From: Anabas testudineus
Taxonomy: Eukaryota > Chordata > Actinopteri > Anabantiformes > Anabantidae
Assembly: GCF_900324465.2 (NCBI RefSeq)
Contig: NC_046611.1
Location: 6,692,516 to 6,756,515 of the forward strand
DNA length: 64,000 bases
Reading direction: 5' to 3'
A program made the position numbers and the translations under genes. Each line of letters begins with the position of its first letter. The stretch's first letter is position 1. This document shows positions 51,425-63,650 of the stretch, piece after piece. The notes beneath the pieces were generated by a model that did no database searches, was not told the DNA's origin, and saw only the letters and a list, made by a program, of their open reading frames with translations.

Positions 51425-54400
51425 GAGACGTGTATACTGTAGGTAAAAATCACATGGAATTAAACTTTAATGTACAAAAATGGTATGCAATGATGATAAT
51501 GGTGGGTAACAATTTGAAATGGTTATGCTCTTCTCTGGCTTGTTCTTCTGTATGTTACCTACACACAAAGATCTTTTACTGTCCAAGTTGACATTAAGCA
51601 AAGAGACAATCTGACATGACAAGATACGACAAAGAAGAACCTGGTGGTCACACAGCCTGAAAGGACAGATGACAAGACGTGACAGTGATCCAAAGAGTCA
51701 TAATATTCCATTGCCTCTCATACCACCATGAGACATGACAGGACATGACGGCACACAAGGCAACACCTAACGACAGGATCAGGACTCCCTCACTGGAGTC
51801 TTGTAAGATTGCCAGCAAAGACTACCGAGTAACTGGGCACTGGTTCCAACATGTAACCTGTAGATTTTGTTTGGACAAACTCTGCGGGGCAAGGTCAAAC
51901 TATTCCCCTGTATTTCCCCATCTTTGTGATAAGCTAACCAGCTCCATATTTTAAACACGAGCATCTCAGCTCTCCGTGTGGTCACACTACTTTATATACT
52001 GCTGACACTGAGACAGATTCTTTGCATTGTCTTTCACTCAGAGAAATCTTGTTTAAACATTTAACACAACATTTATTTCCCATATTAAATTCAACAAAGC
52101 CTCATAATGTGCATATGAACAGTATCTGCAGCATCATGCATGACTGAACAGACCCTGTAATGTTTCTTTGGGAAAAGCTGTCTGCTCTCTGCTTCGTATT
52201 TCCCCCTCACGTTGTGTGGTTTTCAGTGGTATGACCATAAAGACGGCAGCAACACATGAAGCTGAACCCAAAGAGGCACATGATTATAAGAGAATGCACA
52301 CGTAAGATTAATAGCTGCTGTTTCAGGTTAAAAGCATTTAGCAGTAACTCAACATCTAAAACACAGCAGGAAATTAATTTATTTTCATTAACAGATCCAA
52401 TCAAATTGAGAAAGTTGTCATTTCTGCTAAGTCTTCAGTTTGTTTGCGTTGTGTCACTTAAACTGTTTCCTCTTGCTGCTCTTTAACACTCTACAAGAAA
52501 TCTCACTTTTCAATTTCAAAATGACATCACATAAAAAGTTAAAGCCGGCACAAACTCGCCATGATGAAAGCTCAATATTGGAAACGTGGGAGTACTTCCC
52601 ATTTTATATGTTCCATCCACCACACAAAGAATGACGCTAAAAAAATAAACGACTGTACCCCCTACAGAACTCACTCTAGATGCACAAACTTAAACAAACA
52701 CTAATAATTAACAACAAATATTTTAAACTCTGTACACTTTTCAATCGTGAAACAAAAAGCTCCACAACAGCTGGATTTACTGTGAGCATGTTTTGGAGAG
52801 TTTCACTTGATTAACAGATAAACATTGTTCCTTCTTTGTCCCACCTCGACTTCACCCAGGTTTCTTTCTCTATTACATGTAATTCAGACTTTCTGACTCC
52901 AGTAAGAGACAAACATCACATTAGAAACTGTAGAAGATGCACAGATGATTAAAAATACACTTCATTACTAGAAGACCACCTTGCTGCTGATCTGCGTCAC
53001 TCTGGGTTCAGCTGTCCATCCCACGCTGTCTTTGCTAATTTACCCTTCAACCTATTATTCAGTAGATTTACTGATTGCTGAACATTCTGCAGTCCACCAA
53101 AACCACAAACCTCTAAAACTCTTTCCTGAAATATCTGTTTCCCCTGATGGAGCGCGATTTCACTCTAGGCAAGAAAATAACTAAGTGCTTAATTTCCTTC
53201 ACAGCCATTTCTCAAATCAACACACACAAAAAAAGACAGAGTGCCAATGAATGTACACAGTTTTCACATTTTATCACGACACATGTTCGGCTGAGCCCAG
53301 ACAGCTGACGTACTGTACCAAATCATAAGCAGCTGATAAACAGGAATGCAAAGCACATCACGGGAAAAAATCTGTGTATAATGATTAGATTGCATGTCAA
53401 GTGTTCTCTCCCTCCTTCAACTGGTGCTTGGTCTGCTTTTAATAAACAAGTTTTTGGAATATTTGGGGCAATGGATTATAATCAGACCCCCTTCCCTTCT
53501 TCATATTTTCTCCTCTAACCAGAGCAATATTTAAGTCATTAATGAGGAGACATAAAATGTGAAAAAAAAGATGGTTGTGGTGTTTAAAGAAACACACAGA
53601 GAGGTTTGTGCATATACAGACAGTGGTGGACAAACCATGAGACGTTCTTTACAAGGGATCGATCACAATTTACTGTGATGAGGAAAGTAAATCAGAGAGT
53701 TTGAAGTGGGACCTTCAGGTTTAAGAGTGTTCGAGAGTGGTTAATCAGTCAACAAATGCAACTGTTTTGATGATCAAAAAGTAATTTCTTCAGCCAAAAT
53801 ATCAAACTTGTGATCGTTCCCACTTCTCCAATGTTTGTTAGTGTTTGAGCAGCTGAATATTTTTGGGAGCAAACAACGTCCAAAGACTTTGAAGAGACCT
53901 TGAAAAATGTGTATATATTTTCCCCATTTTCAGACATTTTAAATATCAAACTACTAATAAATTCATCTATAAAGTCCTAATAAATCATGAAAATACCTTT
54001 TAGCTGCAGCTCTAGTTTGGATCCATCATTGGATGATGAGCATGAAACAGAGAAATTCAGTTTACTCTCCTATATGAGCAGCGAATCCTCACGTCAGAAG
54101 CCGAAACTAGAAAATAATGTACTGACTAACTGTTTTACTTTTTAGCTCCAACTGTGATTTAACATCTTCAATAAGCTAATTAAATTTTATGTTGCTTTTT
54201 TTTTTATACTTTACTCTCCCGTTAATGACCTCTCAACCCTTTAGCCTGTGTGGGGTCCTGCCCACAAGATGCACTGATGATAGGATCTGTAGCTCTTTCA
54301 GTTTTCCTGTTTGATGACAATAAGATCAAAATGATTATAACATAGACAAAAGATTTTTTAAAGGCTACTCTGTGAATCAGAGTCATCTCAGCTCAACCCC

Positions 54401-56400
54401 ACTGTTCATGTTTAGTACTGAGAAAGTAAACGGTGACAGTTCGTACGCCGTTCAGCTGACGTGGATGTGGACAGAGGCAGCACCTCGCTACACGTGGGCC
54501 TCCGTTTATCAAAAGTGTCTTTCGCTCACACTCACACACACATTCAACCACTTCAAGCAACACATTCAGAGGTTATGCAGCCAAGAGACCACACACTCCC
54601 AGCACTGTTCACTTAACTAGCACACATGGAAGCCAAATGTGCAGTCACACGCAGTAGCCTGCAACTGACAAATCACATTAAAACACATAGAAAACCTTCA
54701 CTGCAAAACAGCACATTCATTTAGGTGGGGCCTCATTTGGGGGCATCTCTTGAGGGGATTCTTAGTGTCTTAAAGGGTCTTTAACGGCATTATAGATGTA
54801 TGCTGTAATTAAATTAACCATGAATTCTCTAAAGTGGATTTTGATGAGTGCCCTAGAGAGAGTTCATGGGGTTCTTGAGTAGATTTGTGCAGAGTTTGAA
54901 TGTAATTTAGTTTGTATAGTTAGTAAAAAAATCTTAGGGTTGTGTGATGCCTTCAGGTGCGACAGCAGGGTCCAAATAACACAGAGGGTTCTTGGAAGGC
55001 CCCAAAATTGTCCAGGGTACTTTAAGGATGTTCAAGGACGTTACACAAGCATGAAGGCCAAACAACAACAAGTGGTAAAATCTCTGATTAAATCAAATCT
55101 GTGCTCGCAGCCTAAATGATGAATCATCTGGAAAACATGGCCGATACCAACGTCTGTGCTTTGTTGACATTCCTGTTCACAGTGTGTTAAAGCTGCTTAT
55201 TCGGTCTCACAGTGAGCTCTTACTAAACAGGTACACACTTGTACTAAATAACGTCACTCAGTTTAATTACATTAACTTATACTCAAGTGAAGGCGCTGGG
55301 AATATACTCACAAGACGTCCATTTGAATAAACTCTGATTGAATGCCAGACGCAGAACTTAACTTTAAAACATGAGATCTTACTTTAAGACATCTCAGTTT
55401 CTGTCTCCTCAGGATCATCTCTACTTTGGAAGCCGGCTCAGACTCTCAGGTCACTCAGATATAACAAATAAATCAGATTCATGGACAAAAACCTGATTCA
55501 TACTCGATGCATCTGTTGTATAGCATTCATTTCTGCTTTCTTTAAATAAAATCACCACACCGTTTAAAGCTCAGTTCACATTTTCTCATTTAAAATATAA
55601 TGTTTTGGTTTTCAGACACTAACCCACATCATACCTGGACAGTGTCTGAAATATGTCTGCTCTGCCAGGATTGAGAAAACATTTATTCCCACAAATGATC
55701 AGTTGCTGCACATCCAGCATTAGCTTCAGGTACTCAGCTTCATTTTGACTTTTCATTCATTTATCAAACCGTGGGACACGGAGAGGATGATCTGAAACTC
55801 TCAGACTAGACAGTGTGTCTTTAAAATGTGGAATCGGTTTCACCTTATTCACTATTAAAAACATCTCATGTTGTGCATTTTCTTCTTTTTATTCAACTTT
55901 AATGATTTAACTTCTTTATTTCAATGCTTTACTTTGTGTTTTTCCTATTTATATAACCTGTTATCAAACTGTGGCACTAACATTAATATTGATCATAGTT
56001 AGTTTGATGGTTTGTTCTATGAAGGAGCCCAGCAGGATGTTGGCCTGCTTGGGATATATGGTGTTATATCGTATTTGCTATGAACTGTACATTTTACCAT
56101 AATTCATTGAGTCACATTTTGTCCCTGGTATGCTGATAATGTTGTTTTATCATCTTTTCTCATTACATCTCTCAACTGATGCTGCCGCAGGTACTTCACA
56201 ACTTTTATTTTACTACACAGACGCAGCTCCCTCTCGGCCCAGCACGAAAGCGCCACGAACGTCGTTTAAAAATATCTAAAATCTATCATCGCTCATTATT
56301 TTTGAGTCACTTTCTGCAAATGTACAGCTATATTAAACAATTCCAAATAACTGTGGGTATTCTGGTAAATTCGGCAGCAATACACAAGTGATTACTTACT
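51425..56400. other. Region upstream of satb2, no gene seen
   Basis: About 5 kb of AT-rich sequence without supported exons. The 5' untranslated exon(s) and distal promoter of satb2 probably lie in or beyond this stretch. The coding exon at 50295 has an in-frame leader up to an acceptor-like site near 50341, which implies upstream non-coding exons. Confidence 0.4.
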
Positions 56401-56425
56401 TTATTTCCGTCAGGTTTGAACTCTT

Positions 56426-56548
56426 CTAACTGACCCGCTGTGCGCTTGCGGACAGCAGCAGCTCTGACAGCGGAGCTTTCTCACCTGACGGCTCCAGCAG
56501 GACAAACACAGCTGCGGCCAATAAAAACCGGGCTAATAAAGGCTCCAT
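56426..56548 (-). CDS. Small 40-codon ORF with signal-peptide-like start, unknown
   Basis: The - strand ATG at 56548 opens LLARFLLAAAVFVLLEP, a hydrophobic run like a signal peptide. It stays open for 40 codons to TAG at 56426. A good donor (GTGAGA, exon end 56485) interrupts it after the hydrophobic part, which would fit a signal-peptide exon 1 or a non-coding first exon of satb2 with an upstream ORF. The surroundings are locally GC-richer and have CpGs, as in promoters. No downstream exon of a separate secreted protein was found. It may be chance. Confidence 0.25.
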   Translation of the reverse strand: MEPLLARFLLAAAVFVLLEPSGEKAPLSELLLSASAQRVS

Positions 56549-58335
56549 GTGATTCAGGTGAGTTAAATGAAGCGCGGTTCACTGTCTGTTATTACACACG
56601 CCTCCTATTGTTGATGCTCAATGGCACAGAAATCAAACGTAGTATTGATTTTAGGAGCTGCAGCTGTGTTTAACATGACACATGTGAGAAAAGGCTCCGT
56701 TAAACTTGTAGTCCGTTTAAATAACTGATGCATTATGTGGCTTGATGAAGTCGATGTTCATTTCTAGGATTTTTAAATTGAATTTGGCGTAAATAAATGT
56801 ACAGGCTACCTCTTTATGACCGACCTGTCCCGCTCCATAATGCTGTTTGAAAGTGCCACATAACAGTATTTTTACACAAAGGTAAACACATCACTTCATT
56901 TTATTTATAATAGCTTATTAAACTTTAGTTATTAGTGCTTGTGTCTAAATAGATGGCCTACCCTCTTTAGTAATATTCATCACAAACTATGAAAGTTAAT
57001 TAAAACACAGCATTTTATTCTAAATTGCTGGTGACCTGCAGAAATCAGAAATCATGCAGCAAGTTCAAACCAAGCTTGTTTCATGCAATTAAAAGAAAAT
57101 GTGTTAAAGTTACTACACTGACCAGGGCTGTCAAAAAAGAAAGGTGTCACTGAGGTTGATGGAAGTATAAATATATATATTATTTTATGTCAATGGAAGC
57201 TTGAAATTAACTCAACACTAAATCATTTAAAACATTTAAAACAGATCAGTTACTAATTCTGATATTTTACTTATTCTACATCAAGTGTAAGTAAAAAATT
57301 CAAATAATCCAATGGATTCATTATGTGTATTTCATTTTCACATCCTATGTCATAAAAGTGACATTATCACAATAAACAACTGCTTTTAAAGTTACATTTA
57401 GTTATAATTAGGTTACGCATCCTTTAACTCCACAACACAGAATCCATAAACTATCATGATGTTTACTGACACAGAAATGTTTTCTCTTCAAACTGAGTCG
57501 TATATTTACCCCGTTTTCTATCCTTTAGTTTTACATTTTAACTCATTTAACATTTTATTACAGTTCGCCAAAGTCTAATCACACATACCTGGAGGAGAAG
57601 AACTTTTCAGTAAAGGCTCACTCACTTTTTAAGAAGTCACTGTACTTGCTGGGGAATAAACTCCATCCATTGGTGAGGACGAGTGAATCCAGCCTGAGAG
57701 AATACGAATTGTCCAAATGTTTGCTTTAGTTTTAAAAAGAAAAATAGAAGAAGAAACAAGGACACTGGAGAAGGAGATACAAAGCCAACGAGTGTTGAGG
57801 ACGGTCTGCTGCTGTCGGCTGAGTAAAGAGCAGGAAAATGACACATGTAGAGAGAGAGAGAGGCAGAGAGAGAGGAGGGAGGAGGGAGATGGTGTTTGGG
57901 AGGGAAACCCATGCACAGAACTTCATGCAGAAAATACATTTATTCCTATGATAAGATCTATGAAAATCTGATGAAAAGCCTTCATGTGCTGCAGAACACA
58001 GTGTTTTAAATAAAGGAAAATCTAGAAAAGGGGGTTGTGTCACCTTAAAATGAAGTTTTTTTTTTATAAAGTACAATGCATAATGTGATGACAGATTTAG
58101 GAAGAATAATTAATCCAATCCCACATGCTGTGACAAAAGAAAACAGGAGAAGAAGAGATTAATGTCACAAAAGTGCTATAGAGACATGTTCGTGGAGTAG
58201 ATTAAAGATCTTCTAGGTGTTTACACGAAATGTTCGATATAAAGAAATACACAGAAATGTTTTAAAGGTTACGTTTTGTTAAGTTACTAATAGTCCGAAG
58301 TCAGATTGTCTGCCCTCTAGTGGGCTGTAGGTCAG

Positions 58336-58560
58336 ACTGTGTTTCTGTTTCTGTTTTTCTGTCTCCTTTTTGGTCTTTTTATGGTTACTCTGTGTCTCTT
58401 GGCTGGTTTTCTGTCTGTTTCTCTTGTTTCTTTTGTCATTTTCATTGCCTTTCTGGTCATTTTGTGTCTATTTTGCTTCATTTCTTTTTGTTTGTCACGA
58501 ATTTGTGTCATTTTGTGGGTTTTATATTTGGCTGATGTCATTTTAGGGTCTCTTTAGGAT
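58336..58560 (+). repeat. Degenerate minisatellite-like repeat (GTCTCTTT/GTCATTTT units)
   Basis: About 225 bp of irregular repeats of roughly 20 bp built from phrases such as GTGTCTCTT, GGTCATTTTGTG and TTTTGTCATTTT. This is a type I have seen as interspersed low-complexity repeats in fish genomes. Related blocks follow at 59846 (same orientation) and 60356 (inverted). Confidence 0.6.
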
Positions 58561-59845
58561 TTAGGATGAGTTTATTGTCTATTGTTTTTTATAATTTTGT
58601 CTCTTTTCATTTATTTTTATCTTAGCATCTATGCTCATCACTAAGCCTAAGTTTAAAGAGTTTAACTGGTGGTCAGTTTATGATAAGATTAGATCAGAGT
58701 TTACAAGTAAACATTAGGTATTCATTTTTCTTTTACATTTGCATCGTATCAGAATATTTTTCTGACTTTAATTTTTGCATACTTTATGTATGTATAATGT
58801 CAGTTTACTGTTGTTATGTTTGACTGCAGCAAACTCTGTTGTCGTCGTCCTCATGAGCAAACAAAGTAAATGAAAAAAGAGAAAAGAGATCAAATGTTCT
58901 GTACATTCATCACTTACAGATCTGTTTGTGTTTTTCCAAATAACTTGTCTGGTTTTCACCAGCAGTGGTCAGCATTCCTTGATTTATACTAGATGAAGAA
59001 TAGTCATCATTATTATTCAGCCTGTCTGCTTACCAGTCACTCCTCCTCCGTCAGTGTCTGTGTGTGTCTGATCGTATGTGTTGCAATTAAATGATACTTT
59101 CACAAGGCTCCAATCAACAATCAGTCAACAAGCTAGCTCTTATTACCTATAACAGCAAATATTGGTGCCCTTTTATGATCCAAAATACCACATTTTGTGA
59201 TCATTTCTTTTGCCACATGTGTATTTTTTGTGTATAAAAGTGTTTATGTGCTAGAAATCTGTATCACATTTTCTCAGAGCCATCATCTAATTATGTTTTT
59301 TCTATGACCTAGGTCATACCTATGTTCAGGTCATACTTAAGTTCAAGATAAGAGAGGCACCAGATTTAAGTGTTTTCTAGTAGTTATTGGTTTTTAAATT
59401 ATCTGATTTATTTTGTGTCCATTGATTTTGTAAGTTCAGACCACTCAGCAAAGAGATTACACTTAGTTTACATCACTTCAACTTGTAGAAAACCTGTACC
59501 TGTGCAAAGACAAAAGTGGAACTCATCATGTATCTTCACTGTGGGAATGCTGCCCCCATGTGGTGCCTAGTGTAATCACATGGACGTCACTATTCAAATA
59601 TCACCTCCAGATGTGGTTTTCCCACAAAAAATGTTTAATTACTCATTGGAAAATCTCAACATTTCATCTTTTAATATCCACAGAATCTTTTAATTTAATA
59701 TCTATTAGTGTTGTTAATGTATTTTTACTTCAAAGGTTGAACAGCTCAACAAAAGTGGGACTAATTGTCTCTATGTACTACAACTATACACATTTAAAAC
59801 ACAGTTGGTTTTCTAAACCAGAACCAACTGTCTCTTTTATGTTAT

Positions 59846-59930
59846 TTTTTGTCTCTTTGTCTTTTCTTTCTGTCTCTTTGGATTCATTTTGTGTTTCTTT
59901 TCATTGTTTCTGGTCATTTGAACATTCACT
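59846..59930 (+). repeat. Second block of the same degenerate repeat
   Basis: TTTTGTCTCTTTGTC and GGATTCATTTTGTGTTTC phrases in the same orientation as the block at 58336, followed by a short unique tail. Confidence 0.5.
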
Positions 59931-60355
59931 TCCCTCATAGCCTCTGGCCAATGGTCCCACTGACCTCTTGGGTTTGTGGGCTAATATTCATAGGCCTGTT
60001 AAAAAAAAACATCTATGGCCAAAGTCTATTTGTTATTACAACATTGTCTGCCCATGTGTTTGATTATGTTTAGGTATTGCAAATGGTTAGGATTGAGTTG
60101 GGTTTAACCCATAAGAACCCACTGTGACAAAGGGGAAACAACACTGACACCTGGAGGCCAATAGAGAAACTGTAGCCAGATCTGTAAAGTCCACACAGTC
60201 ATCTTCAATCTGCAGTGTAATGTACTGTTGTTTTCCTTAATGATAATAATGCCATAGATAAATTACTGAATAGGTGTAGTGGGCATAGACTTAAGTGACA
60301 AATAATTCCTGTTTGAAAGTCTCACAGCTCCTAACCTGTCAATGACCTATTATCA

Positions 60356-60490
60356 TTAAAGAGACAAAAAAGATCACAAAGACATGAAAAACAATCATAA
60401 GAAGCCAAATATCGGACAGAAATAGACACATAATGACCACAAACAGTTGAAAATGAAATGAAAAACACAAATAGAGAAACTAAATGACTA
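60356..60490 (-). repeat. Third block of the degenerate repeat, inverted
   Basis: Complementary phrases (AAAGAGACAAAAAAGATCAC, AGACACATAATGACCACAAA) show the repeat in opposite orientation, forming a loose inverted pair with the block at 59846. Confidence 0.5.
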
Positions 60491-60950
60491 CAAACTGTGT
60501 TTCTACAGTATAGAGGAGGTTTGTGGGACCTTTTTACATGTCCGTGCCCTTTTCTCATAATCCATGGTTGGTGCACAAAGAGCACACACGGAGCTGAGAC
60601 TCTGTTTTGTTCCCTCACTGCATGAGACGGCAAAAAGTCTGTGCCACAGCGCTGACTGGCTTAAACAACCGCTGCAGTTTTAACATTTACAGTTTACAAT
60701 CATCAAACAGACGTCCAAAATGTTTGTATTTGGTGTGTATGGAGTGCTGTTGAGTGCTTGTGCTTATTTGTGTGTGTAGTGTGTTTACAGTTTGTTGTAG
60801 AGAGTTGTCAGTCAGTGGTCGAGGTCTTTATGCAGCGTAATCCCACAGTCTCTTTCTGGAAAACATGACTAGCAATGGAACCACTGACTCAAATTTTGGA
60901 TCTCATTCTCATGACAAAGCAGTTGTCTCAATTACAGAGGTTCCAGCAGG

Positions 60951-60958
60951 TATAAAAG
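60951..60958 (+). promoter_or_regulatory. TATA box of gamma-S-type crystallin
   Basis: TATAAAAG about 117 bp upstream of the ATG at 61068. It lacks the GGCAGC extension shared by the three gamma-M promoters. Confidence 0.6.
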
Positions 60959-61067
60959 AAAACAAGGGTACGTATGAGGGCACACACACACACACACATA
61001 GATAGCAGCAACATTACATAACGCACATCCACAGGACGTCACACAGTAGAACACAGCTAGTCCCAAG

Positions 61068-62025
61068 ATGGGCAGGGTGAGTCGAAGTGGCATTCAGCTG
61101 CCTGCAAGCCATTGAATGCACATTTCTAAACATCTTCACAGGTACAAACTTAAATGTGCACAAATATTCTTTTGGATAATTTAACATCTTATCCCTCAGA
61201 TCATCTTCTATGAGGACAAGAACTACCGGGGTCACAGGTATGAGTGCGACAGCAACTGCGCCGACCTCCACTCCTACTTGAGTCGCTGTAACTCGGCTCG
61301 TGTTGAGAACGGGACCTGGGTGATCTACGAGCGCCCAAACTACGCAGGTTACCAGTACATCCTGACCAGAGGCGAGTATCCAGACTACCAGAGCTGGAGC
61401 GGCCTGAACGACAGAGTCAGCTCCTGCAAGATGATTCGCTTTGTAGTAAGTCTTCAAACATACTAAGTCATTGAATGTTGGATGCCTCGTTTTCACTTAA
61501 AATAAAACAACTAGATTGTCCTGAGCCTGTGAGAACGCTACAATACCATGCAATTAGAAACTTTTTGCAGTGATACCAGTCAAAATGTCCCTTAAATGCT
61601 GCACATTCTCACCAACCTTGCACTCTCTCACCAAATTTGCACTTGCACTCTCACTCTCACTAAATGTTTTCTTTCCTCAGCCATTTTTACACATCATTGT
61701 TGTTCTAACTACTCATAAAATCATCAGCTTCTCTTCTGTCATCTTCACTCAGGCTAGTAGCGATCCCTACAAGATCCAGATCTATGGCAAAGGGGACTTT
61801 GCCGGTCAAGTGTTTGAAGCAACTGAGGACTGTCCCTCTGTGCTGGAGAAGTTTCACTGGAGGGAGATTCACTCCTGCAGGGTCCTGGGAGGCTGGTGGG
61901 TCTTCTACGAGCATGCAAACTACAAAGGCCGCCAGTACCTGCTGGAGAAAGGCGAATACTGCAAATCGGTGGACTGGGGCGCCGTCTGCCCCGCTGTGCA
62001 GTCTTTTAAAAGGCTGACTGAGTAG
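61068..62025 (+). CDS. crygs: gamma-S-type crystallin (3 exons)
   Basis: Lens crystallin. Exons: 61068-61076 (MGR, donor GTGAGT), 61200-61445 (82 codons, donor GTAAGT) and 61753-62025 (ending TAG). They total 528 nt, or 175 residues. Greek-key motifs: [49 protein letters not shown] and [17 protein letters not shown]. It differs sharply from the three gamma-M genes: it has very few methionines and keeps tryptophans. The C-terminal part follows the gamma-S pattern ([36 protein letters not shown]; human CRYGS has EIHSCKVLEGVW and PAVQSFRR). The N-terminal [22 protein letters not shown] also fits gamma-S. Fish have several crygs copies, so the symbol denotes the class. It converges on the KCNH gene, 474 bp apart. 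Confidence 0.9.
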
Positions 62026-62072
62026 CCACTTTATTTTAGTTTTACAGCTGACACACTTATAACTATGGCTAC

Positions 62073-62078
62073 AATAAA
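62073..62078 (+). terminator. Poly(A) signal of gamma-S crystallin
   Basis: AATAAA about 48 bp after the stop codon. Confidence 0.65.
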
Positions 62079-62499
62079 TCTGAATAACACATCTTACAGT
62101 GCTGTTTCATCACTGTGTGTGTGTGAGTGGCTGGCCATGCGTGAGCAGTGTCCTATTTATAAGAGAGAGTTACTGCACCAAGCTGAAAAGCTCAGGAAGA
62201 TACTGATAATGGACCACGAGTACGTTGTGTTATATAGTGGCAGTAGCTGAATTACTGATTTTATCATGAAAGTATTAGCTTGTTTAAATGTTTGTGCAGA
62301 AACAAATCAGACTGAAACCGTAAAACAAAGTGTTTTATTCTCAGATCTGCTGACACCTGGTGCTCATACTCATAGTTTACAATAATTTCAAATGGATGTA
62401 TTTACATCGTGACTCACATGCCAAACTTTGGGCAAATGTCTGTCATGCAGTAAGATGCGTGGCATGCGGGTCCCGTCTCAAAGTCCTGTGCCTGTCTGT

Positions 62500-63650
62500 T
62501 CACACTGACTGCTGTCCTTCATCGATGAAGCTGAGCTGGGTGGTGTGCTGCCCCCAATCCACCTCCTGCAGGTTCAGGAGAGGTTCTCGGGGGTGTGATG
62601 CTGTGCCAGGGGGCTGGAGAAGAGGCTGGAGGTGAGGCTGGGAAAGGGAATGGGGATGAGACCAGGATGTTAGGTGGCACTCGGGCAGTAAGTGGAGCTG
62701 GGACTCGGACTGGGACTGGTGTGGGAGAAGGGTGTGAGACTGCGTCTGTGGTGCACTCGAAGGCTCTGATAAGTCTACTAGAATGGGTGTTACACATAAT
62801 GGGTGGTTTGATGAAGAAAGAGAGGGAATGGAAGGAGATGAGTAGGGATGTGACACGATTGTGTGCTCGTGGGGAGAGCTGTTGAGTGAAGGGGGAGCTG
62901 AGCAATGGGAGACCAGGGGTGCTGTGTCGGTCTGATGAAGAACTGGATGATTATGAGAGATGATGGTTTGTGATGACGAACTCTGAAGTGGATCAAACTC
63001 TCCTTGTAACACCTGAATGCACAGCTGAGGAGAGGACGGTTCCGGTACCCGGATGGATTGAGGGTTCTGATCACTTGAACAGTCCACAGGTGCATGTTGG
63101 GTAAGAAGGGGCAGAGCTGGAGAGCAGCTGTGCGAGGACACGCTGGGCGGCGGAGTCAGAGCGCTCTGTGTCAGCAGCACGGCGGGGTTGTGGAAGAGGG
63201 GTTTGAGAAGACGTGTCATCTCCTGCAACTCTTGACTAACAGCGGTCACCTGACGAGAAAGGACGTTCATCTGTAGAGAAGAGGGAAAAAAAGACATTTA
63301 CTCTGACTGACCTTTCTCTGAATATACTACTGTACCAGGATAGAGTGGTTTTAAAGTTAAACATAGTAACTAGACAACCGTACCTCATGTTTTAGCTTTG
63401 CAATGGTCTGCATGGTGTCCCCCTCATCATGGGCCCCTGTGAACATACATAACACACATACACACATGCTGAATGAGTGAGGAGTCATAAGATGGATTAG
63501 TGATTCTTTAAAAAGAGTGTGTGTAAGTGTGTGTGTTAACCTGAAGTATCTAAATCAGGGCTGGACAGGACACTCTGCGTTGCACTGGGAGAAAAATCAA
63601 ACTTCGGAGCTGAACCACTTTGACTTTCTGTCTCGATTCCATCCACAACC
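62500..63650 (-). CDS. ELK-type KCNH voltage-gated K+ channel, C-terminal end (partial)
   Basis: The last three exons of a multi-exon gene that continues beyond the right edge. Exons in order: 63650-63541 (VVDGIETESQSG), 63436-63384 (DEGDTMQTIAKLKHE) and 63270-62500 (NVLSRQVTAVSQEL to the stop after DEGQQSV). Phases agree across both joins, giving about 310 C-terminal residues. The VVDGIE segment and the heptad-like stretch ending EMTRLLKPLF resemble the cytoplasmic tail of ELK channels (KCNH3/4/8). After this come about 230 residues rich in Ser, Pro, His and Gln. No pore, voltage sensor or cyclic-nucleotide-binding-homology domain lies inside the window, so the subtype rests on the tail only. 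KCNH8 is the best guess by neighbourhood logic (it is near SATB1 in human), but KCNH4-like is possible. Confidence 0.6.

Larger units (their letters stand above)
56549..60900. other. Intergenic between satb2 upstream region and gamma-S crystallin
   Basis: No exon with recognisable similarity. It contains an (AG)n-rich patch at 57849-57873 and three blocks of a degenerate repeat, listed separately. Overlapping - strand frames at 57629-58076 are the complement of the purine-rich patch and are low complexity. Confidence 0.4.

Noticed and set aside
57629-58076. Several overlapping - strand frames rich in Ser/Leu
   Set aside because: They are the complement of an AG-rich low-complexity patch.
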